A DNA stretch of 64,000 bases from Augochlora pura (GCF_028453695.1 NC_135781.1:4662779-4726778), one strand, 5' to 3'. Counted from the stretch's first letter, positions 39,441-50,300 are shown. The notes: generated from the letters alone by a model not told the origin. Program-made: numbers and translations.

Positions 39441-42400
39441 GTCGTTGAAATTCTTTCGCGGCATGGATCTTCGCCGGGACCGATACTCCTGACGATAAAG
39501 AGGAGCTCCCCGGCACCCTTCGCTTCTGTTCTACTTGTTCCTGGCCACTCGACCCCAACGTACGTTTATTTGTCCTAAGTGTCCGCACAAACTTCGCGTA
39601 CAAGCGATTCCGAGTATCTGTCGCAGCTGCGTCATCGTTTACGTTAATGAAAATCAGGAACTAATGAATAAGACAAATATGCAAACGTCGGCGACCTCCT
39701 AACGAACGCTCCGCGAGTTATATCCGTGGGAATTGGTAGCTCAGCTCGTGATTAATCGATTGTTAAAAACTTGGCGGCGATTGGTTCCTTCGTCCTGAAA
39801 AATCTGCAACTGATTGTTGAGGGCTTTTCAACTGTTTTTAGGGTGCTTAAAATAGTTTTCTTATGAATAACAGAACTTATTACCTTATAAAGAAGTGTAA
39901 TTCGTTTTTAGATAATGAATGATCGACCTCGTATTATCACTGGATAAACTTCCTCTCCAAATCGTCTCAATGAAAATAATGCTCCTAAGTTTACCTGTAA
40001 TTGCAAAAGATTCAAGTCATTACCATTTCAGATAAATAATAGCATTTGATAACGATGTTACAAAAATCTACCTTTAATTATAAGAGAGCAATTAGATAGT
40101 TACCATTTCTGGGCAAAGCGTGAACAAATTGCGTCGTCTAATCTTACGGACTTATTACTTAAGCGTCTAGCTTAGGCAGATCGTTGGGGACATTTCGACC
40201 AGAACGAATCGCGGTCAGAATGCCGGGCTTCGATTTTAATGCGCCGCGATATCAGCCCGTAGCAGATTATGCGCATGCATATTAAGCGGCGATTTTTAAG
40301 ACCGTCCCTTTATCCTTTGCGCGGCGAGTAATTGTTCTTGGGGAAAAAATGGTAATTGAGCCGGCACAGTTCCCCGGCGAAGTGCGCGCTCGTTGACCGT
40401 GCGGATCGTCGCGGCGGGGTCGCCAAGTTTCCCTTGTTCGAGCACCGAACTTCCCTCCTCGAGACGGCAACGGGTTGGGAACGCGTAGTCGCTCGTCGAG
40501 ACGAATTTAATCGTCCCCGATGCTTCTGGCTCCGGCTTTGAGGCAATCAAACTATATGCTCGAACGGGGCGGACTGGTTCTCGACGGCAACGGAGTGCTT
40601 CGAAAAAAGTTGTTTGTTACCGCTCCTGTCTCCGCGGCGATTCTTTTTAACTCGCTGCCGACATCTCTCCGGGCGAAGGTGGGGGAAGAATGGTGTTTTG
40701 AATGCGGACAAGTTTCCAGCGTGCTAGCTCGGTCGTCCCGCGGTCGGCCCTTTGTGCGACGAGGCACGGAGACGTATAAAAGAAGTATACGTAACTAATA
40801 AAAATGGTCTATTGCTTCCTGTTTCTCGCCGGCCGCGAGCATGAATAATAGCCGGGTTTTCTTGGGGGAGCTTCATTTCTAGCTCTCCTCCATATGAAAG
40901 GAATTTTTTATGGCCCGGGCTACAGCAGCGGGGCCATTTTTTTGAAAAGACTGCGGGAAAACATGTATTCCGCCCGCGGAACATGTGCTCCCGTTTCCAA
41001 GTTTTGTCTCTCTTGGGGGACCCTCGGCAAGATGAGAATGAAACAATAGAAGGAGGACGTACCTGACGTATTGCTTATTTTCGTTGACTTTTTCGACGTC
41101 GTTCTTACGGAAAGAATTATCTGGAAGCAACGTTCTAGCAAGAGAAAAAGCAGCTACGTTGAACGGACTCATCAGGGTATGCTCGATGCTAAAAAGCGGC
41201 TAATGGTAGATCGCGTAATTGCGTTAGCCTGAAAAAGGTATACTAAGTGGCGCGAAATCTGTCGAGTTGCATGAAACAGTTTCAATTTGTTTGATTACCC
41301 TTTGCGCCCGGCGAGAGAGAAATAGTGAAACAGAGAAATGCATTTCATAATCGTTTTAAGAGGGGTTAAGAATGGATTAAGATTAAACGTAATAGAAAAA
41401 TTTCAAACCTGCAGAGTTCCGCGTGATGTTAAATTGCGTCGTAGATTCATTTCTAATGCGAATATTAAGTCTCACTTAATTTTACTTGAAACCTGTTTCT
41501 TTAGCAGAATTAAGAGAAAAACTGTATAATTTAAGCAAGCAACAATTAAAAGAAAATTAATTGAAATTGATGCATTTCTTGCGTGGCGCCTCTTGCGGAG
41601 AAAAACTGAAGGTCGATTCAAGTACAGCGCCAATTGGTGCAGTGACGAAACGCTGAAGCTGCTGGCCAAATTACTAACAGTCGATTTTTGGGTTTGACCG
41701 ATGTGGATCATTAAATTTTCTACTTTATCAACAACGGTTAGTTCTCTATTGTCGACAATTTTGTTTGTTCTCTATTGGCGACAGTTTTAGCGTTGATTAA
41801 TTAGTAAATTATATTGATAAAATTTTTGTTACCTTGAAAATGTGAATTCAACTTTTCATCGTTGCATGCGAACGAACTGCATTTGTTAAAGACTGTTTAA
41901 AATAAAACTTTAAAGAATAAAAGGGAATAATTTATTTACGATTTACAATAAGTTAATACGTCAATAAGTTAAAAGTTAAATTATGCTATGTATAAGTGGG
42001 AGCTTAAATATTAAAATCAATTATTTCATTTATATGTGAACCCTCGTACCCTTAGCAGAGCTTACAGCTTCCTCCGTAAGAGGCGCCACTATCATCTAAA
42101 TGATAGGAAAACTATATGAAAAATCGTTCGTAAATAATTAATTACTACACGATTGTGTGAAAAGTTAATTTAGATCCGTTGCTAAAATTCTTTTCTATAT
42201 TTTCTAGTAAAAACGAATTCGAAATTGTGTTAAAAAATTACTAAATTCCGATTGTAATCTCGGTGTAAAATGACTCGATCTCAAGGGGCTACTTCGAATC
42301 GATTTTGGAATGCATTCACGCAGATATTAACTAACGTTTGAGAGCTCGAAATAAAACTGCACGAATGTACTTTAAAACAATGCTATTTGAAACTAATTCT

Positions 42401-42935
42401 AACTGCATATGAGCTGTTGGATTTTGTAAGTGGCATAAATCCACTTTTATTAAAATTAAAATATTTAAGGATTGCATTTGAAAAAAAAATAAAAAAATAT
42501 ACATACATAATACCAGTGTGTCACACTGCTTAAGTATATCTAACAGACTTAAATTTGCAATTTCTATTAAATAGCAATTATTAAGTGACTGATATACGAG
42601 TTACTTCAGACAACATTTAAAACTGACAAACGGATTTAGATAAACGCACTTCCAAAATAACCTGCTAATATTAAAAATCTACTTTTACAACTATCATCGT
42701 TAACAATAAAGAAGAAAGAACCATTACCATTCTCCTATACCGTACCGTACACTCCCGTTCGCCAATTTCCAAAGGCATTGAAACAAGTGACAATTACCGC
42801 AACGTTCAGCGTCCACGGTTTCCCACGAACCTGTTAAAATGTTCTCTCAAAATCACGTGTAAATTAACCAAACGGAGTCGGCCGTTTCGGGACACACATT
42901 TCATTATGATCTTGATACATCGGCATTGAATCAAA
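39238..42935. other. Gene-free stretch upstream of the coiled-coil gene
   Basis: GC-rich blocks at 39.3-39.7 and 40.2-41.1 kb with chance frames; AT-rich from 41.2 kb on, including the inverted-repeat pair. The last few hundred bases should include the promoter and 5' UTR of the coiled-coil gene, but no TATA box or other site is distinctive. Confidence 0.65.
41584..42091. repeat. Inverted-repeat pair, possible decayed element
   Basis: GGCGCCTCTTGCGGAG near 41,586 is matched in inverted orientation by CTCCGTAAGAGGCGCC near 42,075, one mismatch in 16, with weaker similarity inward for another 12 bp. About 500 bp of AT-rich DNA lies between. No target duplication was found. The motif GAGGCGCCAC also occurs inside the piggyBac-like element at 28.6 kb, which hints at a shared origin. 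Confidence 0.4.
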
Positions 42936-42966
42936 ATGTCACGCTCATTGAACACGTCCAGAACCG
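42936..42966 (+). CDS. Coiled-coil gene exon 1, start codon
   Basis: Short first coding exon: ATG then SRSLNTSRT and one base, ending at the donor ACCG/GTAAGG. The next intron (80 bp) ends TTGCAG, and the joined codon is GTG (Val), keeping the frame into VDVNRKPSK. The alternative start would be an ATG inside exon 2 at 43,076, which would drop about 20 residues. I prefer the upstream ATG because donor, acceptor and phase all fit. Confidence 0.6.
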
Positions 42967-45900
42967 GTAAGGTCGTCGTGCCTGCATCGAACCGGACGAA
43001 ACACGTTTAAACGTCCGATTCACTGTAATTAACCAATCACTTGCAGTGGTCGACGTGAACCGGAAACCATCGAAAATGCTGAAATGTAAGCGGTCGGCCA
43101 GCGGTACAGGGCGTAAATCATCGTTAAACATGGAAACCGAAGCCCGATTAATGGGAGGCGCGGACATATCGGAACCTGCCGAAGAATCGACGACCATGTT
43201 GTCGGAAAAAGCTTCGGTATCGACAACTACTGTGGAGAAGATGGAGGTGAAGGAGTCTGTCACGTCGGAAGCTGCGAGACCTGCGACCAGGGGCGGACCG
43301 TGCTGCACTTGTATCGACCAGGTGCCAGGGTCCGTTGGGTAAGAGGTTCATCACCTGTTACGAGTGAAAAGGATATAGAAATTAACACGTTCACTGTCTC
43401 GCCAACGATCTAAAATCATTCGTATGATTAAAGTACATTATCTAATCGACTTGAAATTAAAAAGTTAATTTACGCGACACCGATTACTTGCTCAACGTTC
43501 TTGTGTTTTGCTAATCAAGTAGAGATAATATATACTGTTCCTTAACGTTCCTTAATTCGCGCCGTCTTTGACTCCAGAGACAAGAAGATGGACGAAATGA
43601 TCGACTTCGTGCAGGAGAACTTGCAAGAAGCCGGTAAAGCATTGGCCACCTTAGGCGAGAACTTTGAACACGATTCAAAGGTTGAACCCCGCACGCAAGT
43701 AGAACCATGATAAAATTGGGAGGACTTTGGGGAGTGTTTTAGAGAGGGTACGACGACTAAAGAGACTTTACAGAGTTCCTTATATACTCGATCTCGAGGT
43801 GTTAGATTCGTTGAGCTGGTTCGAGTTACATTCCCCTCTCTTTCGCGTGAAACTGTTAGGTACGTGAGAGACAGGCGCGTCGAAGGACCACGCTGATCAA
43901 CGATGATGAACTCGAGATCTAGATAGCCGATCTTTATGCAAAATAACATTCTTTTCGTATAAATTTCAAGCAGCCCGATTTCCCGGGGATTTATCATTAA
44001 TTTCAAATGTATAAAATCCGCAGTCTAGAGAACACTCTCCGATTCGATACGATCTTTTGAATGAACTCTTTCCATGTCTGACCGATTCGTCCCGGCAAAA
44101 GGGACGAATTATTCTAATTCGTTATTGTCTGCTCCCCGGATTGTCAATTTGCTACCCGGACCGGCGGTGTTCTCCTAAAAAAAGCTGATGTTCGTCGACA
44201 TACTCGGCCGGATTCAGCAATGGACGGCTATAGTCGAGAAGAGGTTGGACGACTGTAAGAAGGCGCTCGAAAAGATGCGCAGAGAGCTGTTGGCGCGGCT
44301 CTGCGAGATCGAGAATCTGAAGAAGAAGCTGGCGGAATGCGAGACGGAACGCGAGTCGGAACGCCATGTGGAGCATAAGGAAACGGTGGTGGAGCCAGAG
44401 GTGGAACCGCATGTTTTGTTGCTATGCCATTGGTTGAAAATTGGCACCGCGTTGTGCGAACGCAATAATTAGACTGCGGACTTTGTGCATTCGCCGGTAG
44501 ATGAAATTTAGTATTTTGAATGTCTAAAAGGGGGGAAGCAAGTTTTCAAGATTATTATTTTGCATAAAGATCCGCAGTCTAATGATCGTGGCTCGAAATT
44601 TCTCGCTGAATCGATAGAGAGACGCTCGCATAAAGTTCAAAAATTATCGAACTACTCAAAAATTATTTTTCAAGTTTTATTAAATTTAACTCGAATCCCA
44701 AATATAATTTAATATAATATTTTACGCTATGCGGTAAATGAAGAAATATATTTTTTCGACGGCTGTTCTCACTTCTTTAAATTGCATACAAGCATCAAAT
44801 TAAAACGATGAAAGGGGGAATGTGGCGTTTTGAAAAATTCTAACGCACAGTGATTTTGCTATACAAGGAATTGGAAGAGGTGCCTGTGATACAAGATTCC
44901 AAGGCAGAGGCGATTGCCGAGGCACGAACTGTCCAATCGGGGACGCCGCCGCCGTCGATGCAAACCGTGGAGATTCTTTGCACCGACGCGGCCATTCAAT
45001 CGATCATGAAGGACAAGGACAGAATGAGACGAGAGCTCGAGGTACGAACGGAAAATATTCTCTGACAGCGTCAAAATATTCACATTTCGACGATCGATGT
45101 GTCGAGCAGCTGGAAGCGGAAATAGCGCGGCTGAAGAGGGAGAACCAGCGTATCATCAGAGAACGCGCAGAATATGAAAACGCGATACAAAGGGCGCTTT
45201 TGCGAGGCGTTTCCTGTTTGAACGTCGAAGCCTTGAGAGTGCTGAGGAGTCCGCCGATCCCGTGTTGCACCCCCTGCAGCCCCTGTCCCCCTGGCAATGC
45301 GTTCGTAAAAATATTTATACCTTTATTTAATTGTCAGCTCGCGGTGTGACGAAAATCAACCCCCAAAAGTGCCACGAAAGCGAAGCAATTTAATAATAAA
45401 TTATTAGTTTGATATCGACATTAAATTATTAGTTTGACATTAACATTAAATTATTAATTGATATTAACATTAAATTATTAGTTTAATATTAACACTAAAT
45501 TATTAATTTAATATTAACATTTAATATTGACGTTAATACCATATCAATCAAATTGAAACTTGATAGTTAAAATTCCAATTGGGTCTAGAGATATTAAAAA
45601 TTTTCATAATAATTTCAATGGTATAAATTTGACAAAAATGTGTGGCATATATGTATAACACATCAGAACTAACATCACCAAACAGGAAAGACAAAATTTC
45701 ATTTACTAGAATTCCAATCTATTTTGAATTTCAATTATCACCAATACAAGCTACAGTGATAATGAAATGTCCATCCTCGGACATTTCCGTAAAAAATTCT
45801 ATTAAAACTGCGTATTCATCCTCAACTTATTCATTAGTGACTGAAAGCAAAAAGCGTATAATCGAATGGTAATGGCGTCTCTCCGTTCAATGCCAAAAAA

Positions 45901-47314
45901 TCGTGCGAAATAGCGAAGCGGTCACACATCACGGAACGCAGGCGACAGAATCCGAACGTATTTCATCAGCAATTTCGTAACAATATCGTCTTGTCTTTTA
46001 TCCCGTGTGTGTGTGTGTTTTTTATTGCGAGCAGTCGGTCGTGCAATCGATAATGTGTATATGTATTTTCGTTACGACAACACCAATACGCAATTCCTTC
46101 GCTCCGTTGCCTGGAGATATCAGTGAGTCATCTTTTCGGAGTTTCGGAACAGTACGCAATGTTGTAGCTTCTGCAAATCGCCGGCTAACTGGCACGAGAC
46201 CTCGCTCGTCGCACCTTGGCTCTTTCGATCAGCCTTTCAAAATTTCAGCCAGCTCTTGCGACTGGTCAGCACTGTGCTCTAAGTCGAGGTTAATGGGACC
46301 CTGTAGAAGTCGGTTCACAGTGTCAGGAAAAAAGTGGTTGGATGTGAAACTTGGTCGCTAATTTCGCTGATCGATTTCGGGACAAGGTTGATCGTGATCA
46401 GACCGATCGTGATTCTGGTCGGACTGTTGGTCTCTGTGTAACATAAAAAGTATCTTTGTCGATAGCGACATAGGAGCTAAAGTGTATCTTTTTTAATTAT
46501 TGTAAAAAGAGCTGAGTCAATCCCCTTTTGATCGTCCTCAAACTCAGAGACTTCAGAGCTCATATATAGGAACCAAAATCAGAACTATAACTGAAAAATA
46601 TGTTAGGACTACAATAGAACATCGATTGTTATATTAATAATTTATCTAAACACTAAAACAACTATATCAATAATTTACTTAAAATAAAAAGAAATCAACT
46701 ACGAATTTTGAATTCGAATAATCAAAGTCTTACCGTATAGTTAAAGATTTGTACTTTCGATAAGAATTTCTAATAATTATTTAGAACAAATATTGTTACC
46801 TAAACGCGATTATTTTAATTAAAATCTTCGCACCGGGTGTCAAGAAATAATCTGTCGCAGTCACTATAGCGCGAGTCTGCATCTACGATTTCGGTAGCCG
46901 CGACATATAATTTCTTGACACTTTGAACTGCAATTTTGAGCAGTAATTTCCGGAATCATTTTAAGTCATCTATGATTCATTTATGTTTCACTTATTGTTT
47001 CATTATGTTGTGGGATCATCAGGGAGCCAGCCGTGTGCAAGAGGGTCCCTTCGAACGGGATGTCCAGAGGTTGCGTCACTCAGCGTAGCGGCAGCGGAAA
47101 ATGCATCCGCGAGCCAATGACAGTGAAACGGCCCTGCGGCAGTCCGTGTTGTTCGGCCGGTAGGAACCGGAAGACAGTGTCCAGCAACAGCATGGTCTTC
47201 CTTCTCCATCAGGGTGACGCAGAAAATCTCTGCGTCACCGACACACCGCCGCCTCGGATCTGCGGCCAGCCTGTTATGAAGAAGATCGAGATACCACCGT
47301 GCCCGAGGTTCTGA
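42936..47314 (+). CDS. Unrecognised coiled-coil and Cys/Pro-rich protein, multi-exon
   Basis: I do not recognise the family. The best single-gene join is 42936..42966, 43047..43338, 43578..43680, 44185..44400, 44868..45041, 45110..45304, 46035..46122 and 47031..47314, about 460 residues. The N-terminal part is rich in Ser/Thr/Lys and carries a GGPCCTCIDQ cysteine cluster. The middle is charged, heptad-like helix (WTAIVEKRLDDCKKALEKM, QLEAEIARLKRENQRI) with no signal peptide or membrane segment. The C-terminal third is Cys/Pro-rich, with CCTPCSPCPPG, CGSPCC and PPPRICGQP, ending IEIPPCPRF and stop. Splice phases agree exactly at 1/2, 2/3 and 5/6 and fit at 4/5. The 3/4, 6/7 and 7/8 links are weaker. 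Exon 3 reads into its own stop at 43,708, so two adjacent genes (42936-43710 and 44188-47314) are an alternative. A structural role is only an inference from composition. Confidence 0.65.
43047..43338 (+). CDS. Coiled-coil gene exon 2, acidic/Ser-rich and Cys cluster
   Basis: Follows the acceptor AATCACTTGCAG and ends at the strong donor GTTGG/GTAAGA. It encodes a Lys/Arg-rich stretch, an acidic Ser/Thr-rich stretch (ISEPAEESTTMLSEK, TTTVEKMEVKESVTSEA), then GGPCCTCIDQVPGS. The two bases at its end join the first base of exon 3 to make Gly. Confidence 0.7.
43578..43680 (+). CDS. Coiled-coil gene exon 3, helical segment
   Basis: Starts after TTGACTCCAG, in phase with exon 2, and encodes DKKMDEMIDFVQENLQEAG then KALATLGENFEHDSK, an amphipathic acidic helix. 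The end is uncertain. AAG/GTTGAA at 43,680 and CAA/GTAGAA at 43,698 are both phase-0 donors of only fair quality. If neither is used the frame stops with TGA at 43,708-43,710, giving a separate small protein of about 151 residues. Confidence 0.6.
43920..44027. mobile_element. Small TA-flanked inverted-repeat element, copy 1
   Basis: 108-bp element with imperfect inverted ends: TAGATAGCCGATCTTTATGC on the left, and on the right the reverse complement of TAGACTGCGGATTTTATAC. The outer TA on each side fits a Tc1/mariner-type TA target duplication (inference). It has no coding capacity. It lies in the proposed intron between exons 3 and 4 of the coiled-coil gene and shares its ends with the element at 44,470. 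Confidence 0.55.
44185..44400 (+). CDS. Coiled-coil gene exon 4, main heptad region
   Basis: Open frame from CTG-ATG (ATG at 44,188) encoding FVDILGRIQQWTAIVEKRL, KKALEKMRRELLARLCEIEN and LKKKLAECETERESERH, a strong coiled-coil pattern. The proposed acceptor (CTAAAAAAAG) is weak, so the ATG could instead be the start of a second gene. The proposed donor is CCAGAG/GTGGAA, phase 0. Without that donor the frame runs into a TAG supplied by a small element inserted at 44,470. Confidence 0.65.
44470..44581. mobile_element. Small TA-flanked inverted-repeat element, copy 2
   Basis: 112-bp non-coding element with ends TAGACTGCGGACTTTGTGCA and the reverse complement of TAGACTGCGGATCTTTATGC, flanked by TA on both sides. 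It lies 70 bp after the proposed donor of exon 4. Its first bases create the TAG that ends the unspliced reading frame of exon 4. A third, one-ended relic with GCATAAAGATCCACGGTCTA lies at 37,701-37,720. Confidence 0.65.
44868..45041 (+). CDS. Coiled-coil gene exon 5
   Basis: Follows TTTTGCTATACAAG and ends at CTCGAG/GTACGA, exactly 58 codons in phase 0. It encodes ELEEVPVIQDSKAEAIAEAR, a linker with PPP, then VEILCTDAAIQSIMKDKD and RMRRELE, which begins a second helical region continued in exon 6. An alternative acceptor, CGCACAG at 44,850, would add a few residues in the same frame but with a different phase. Confidence 0.7.
45110..45304 (+). CDS. Coiled-coil gene exon 6, helix plus CCTPCSPCPPG
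   Basis: Separated from exon 5 by a 68-bp intron that ends GTCGAGCAG. It encodes QLEAEIARLKRENQRIIRER and AEYENAIQRALLRG, a clear coiled coil continuing exon 5. A short hydrophobic stretch and the Cys/Pro cluster CCTPCSPCPPG follow. It is exactly 65 codons, phase 0, with donor GCGTTC/GTAAAA. Confidence 0.7.
45394..45540. repeat. 25-bp AT-rich tandem repeat
   Basis: Five units of 24-27 bp with consensus near TTAAATTATTAGTTTGATAT plus TAACA, starting just after the donor of exon 6 of the coiled-coil gene. It is intronic and non-coding. Confidence 0.85.
46035..46122 (+). CDS. Possible coiled-coil gene exon 7
   Basis: A T/G-rich tract ending GCGAGCAG precedes this stretch, and the strong donor ATCA/GTGAGT follows it. 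In the frame required by exon 6 it is open (88 bases, phase 0 in and 1 out). It supplies the phase shift needed to enter the last exon at the acceptor GAGCCAG (47,030). The encoded peptide is not distinctive, so this is a proposal resting only on splice signals and phase. Confidence 0.3.
46135..46345. other. GC-rich island in an AT-rich intron
   Basis: About 210 bp of higher GC content, open on the plus strand and nearly open on the minus strand, surrounded by AT-rich sequence between the proposed exons 7 and 8. It could be a fragment of a mobile element or an unrecognised exon. No family is identified. Confidence 0.3.
47031..47314 (+). CDS. Coiled-coil gene last exon, Cys/Pro-rich tail
   Basis: Long open frame ending in TGA, encoding VCKRVPSNGMSRGCVTQRSG, PCGSPCCSAGRNRK, SMVFLLHQGDAENLCVTD and PPPRICGQPVMKKIEIPP, ending CPRF. 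Cys and Pro are enriched as in exon 6, which supports the same gene. The start is unsure: the acceptor ATCATCAG at 47,022 would give phase 1-base, and GAGCCAG at 47,030 gives phase 2-base. An intervening exon is needed either way. It could also be the tail of a separate gene. Confidence 0.55.
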
Positions 47315-50300
47315 TCACCGCTTTCTCCTCTCCCGAAGGACTATCGACCCTTTCACCGCGGAACCGGAAGCACCTCGGCCAGAGCAGTCGCTCCTTCCGG
47401 TAATTAGCGGTCTTTATGTCCTACTAACTGTTTTTATACGACTCTTTTAACTACTGTTCCCACAGACTGAGAACTAATTTATTATATCTCTTCGTGACCT
47501 GCGTGGATTTGTTGAGATTATTCATATTTTTATTTGATCTCGTGCCGTAAGAAATTATTTGGCGTTGAGAGACATATTTCCTTATCATACTTTGGAAATC
47601 TTGATGCAGCTTATGCATTTATAAAGTAAAGGTTATTTATATTTTTATTTTATCTTCAACTTTGAGGATTCTTCTAAATGGAGAAAGGTATTTTTCCTTA
47701 TCTTACGTGTCTGAAGATTAATTTATAGGAATTTTGTTTCATCGAATTTTCTTTCCCTTATTGTAAAACTTCTTGAAGAAATACTAGGACATCCAGCAAA
47801 TTACCGGCAGAATAAACGATTGTATTGTCATTTTAGAATGCAGAAAGCTTGTCAAGATCTCCGGCAACGACACGAATATTTCTCTGGGCTTGTAACGCGC
47901 CGATTGTGCGTCGCGGACGCAACGCGGTGAAAATGCGATTCCGATGACGTTCTCGGAGTACGTCATCGCGGTGAAATGTCGCGCGTGACGTTGACATCGG
48001 CAGCGGTCGTCGCCGTCGTGCCATCGGAAGAAGTAAAAGTATGCGATACCGTGAAACGTGAACGGTTTCGCGCAACCGTTTCGGTTTCGATTTCGGGAAA
48101 GCTCGTAAGGTGAACTCCGGAGAACTCCGTGGAAGTCGACGTCGGAAAGCAGAAATTCAGGAACGCCATTGAAAGTATAAATATAACTTTATATAACATT
48201 GTCACAAAAATATTATAAATATTAAACATTCATTCTCATAAATAACATTAAGATATTCTTTTCGTTTCATTTTTGTTGAATGCCGGAAAAATAGAATCGA
48301 AGGCTGCACCAAAATACGCGCAATATTGTCTGAACCTTCAACGAGTGACACCTTGAATCACGCCCGCGGTTTAGAAGCTCAATGAATGCGTAATTTGATT
48401 CGACGGTATTCGACAATAATACTTTGGAACGGATCTGGCATTCGTCGATCTTCCTTGGTCGATCTGGGGATCATTCGAAGGGCTGACTGGCGATTCGGTG
48501 CACGGTGTAATAAACAGATTTCAACCCTCTGCGATCCCAGCTTGTCATTGGTCGTGCTTCGATTGGAATTCAAATTTATTCTATGGTAAATTATTCAATG
48601 GTAAATTCAGATTTACGATTAAATTTACTCTGTTGTATATTCAATTTAAAGAAGATCTGCTTTCAGAAACAATTTTATAAATTTCCAACGACTCGATTGT
48701 AAATCTGTGAATCTGCCACTCTGTAACTTTGTAAATCTGTAACTCTGTAACTTTGTGACTTTGTGACTCTGTAACTCTGTAATTCTGTAACTCTGTAATT
48801 CTGTAACTCTGTATTCTGTAACTCTGTAAATCTGCAAATCTGTAAATCTGAAAATCTGTAAATCTGTAAAACCGTAAACCTGTATACCTGTAAATCTGTG
48901 AATCTGTAAATCTTATAGTAAATCAGAGTGCACAGATTGTTCACGATTGTCCAAAGCGGAACGAAATAAAGTTGACTGCAGTTTTGAAACTAAAATAAGC
49001 AATCTGATAGGAAGCGACGGGTCGCGAAAGGGTTAAAACGATCGGTTAAGTGTCTTTTAAGTACTCGGATCATCTTTCCGCGGTGTCACTATAAAAATAC
49101 AATTCGTTAAACAAATGATGTGCATCGACGGTACGTTATTTGTCATTCGTCGTTCTCGGTGGAATGAAACAGTTGCGGCAATAGCGCCGGGTACGAGGAA
49201 ATCACATAAATTACACGACGATCAAATTAACTGTGGCACGCGCTGTCGCGTACACAGGATAAATAATTCTTTTCCTTTTCCTCCGTTTATACAGTTAACC
49301 GCTTCTGGACGCCCAATGTATGGCTGGAACATCGCGCGTCCGAACTCCTATACTTTCACCATAAAATTTTCTCGCGCGTTCGTTCTAACGTATCGCGAAC
49401 ACGAGTATCCTCTCCACCGCTCGGATCATTTAAACAGATGATACAAACAGCAAGAGATAAAGTAACGGAATGAACAGCTTCGACGCAATGGCTCTCAATG
49501 GTCCCTGGTTGCGAAACGTATGGCTGGGACGTTCCACAAACGAGAAACACGACCATCCGCTTCGGACTGTCTCCCAATGAACAGATGCGACCGAAAACGC
49601 GTGTACGCATTGCAGAAAGAAAGGTACCTCTCTCGAGCATAGATTCAAAGATTCTTCGAGGTTCTCGTCCGCAGATTCGAATTATTAATTGAATAACAAC
49701 CGAAACCTTAAACTGCATATTTCTGCAAAAAATAAAAATTTCGTTGCCTCTCTTTCTGCATAAAGAGAGTCTCGAGCCTCCTCGTTCCGGTTGCATAATT
49801 CATTGCGACACGTTCCGCACGATACAGTTCACGACCAGCCCGAAGCATCGACGCGACAAAGTCGTTTTCAGAGGAACGGTGAATGTAGAATCATAGAATC
49901 TAGAATACGTGTTTTCTTAAGAGGCCGTTCCACTGAAACCGTCAATGACGGCCGGTCGAGAAACCTCACCGTAGAATTTCCTAATGGCTTCGTCTCGTCG
50001 ACGTAAACGCGGCTGCCCGACGCAACGACGCGTTCGTTGCTTCTGTGGTATTACATTGGCAACGCTACCAAAAGTATTCTCAAGGTACAACAATCTAAAC
50101 GGTTATTACAGCTGGTCCAGCAGCTGATAACGTTGCCGATACAGAGACTGCTTGGTGACTGGTCGAACGACCTGCGAGAATGGCAGGATAATGGAAAAAC
50201 GTTCAAAGTAAAGTCACGCAAATTGTGTTCTCATATTCAGTAACTTCGCTTTCAAGTCAGCTTATTATATTATTGCAGCGAGCACCCTCTGAACTCGTAC

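Noticed and set aside
48646..48944. Two overlapping minus-strand frames rich in Tyr, Arg and Leu-Gln
   Set aside because: Products of the 8-bp CTGTAAMT array.
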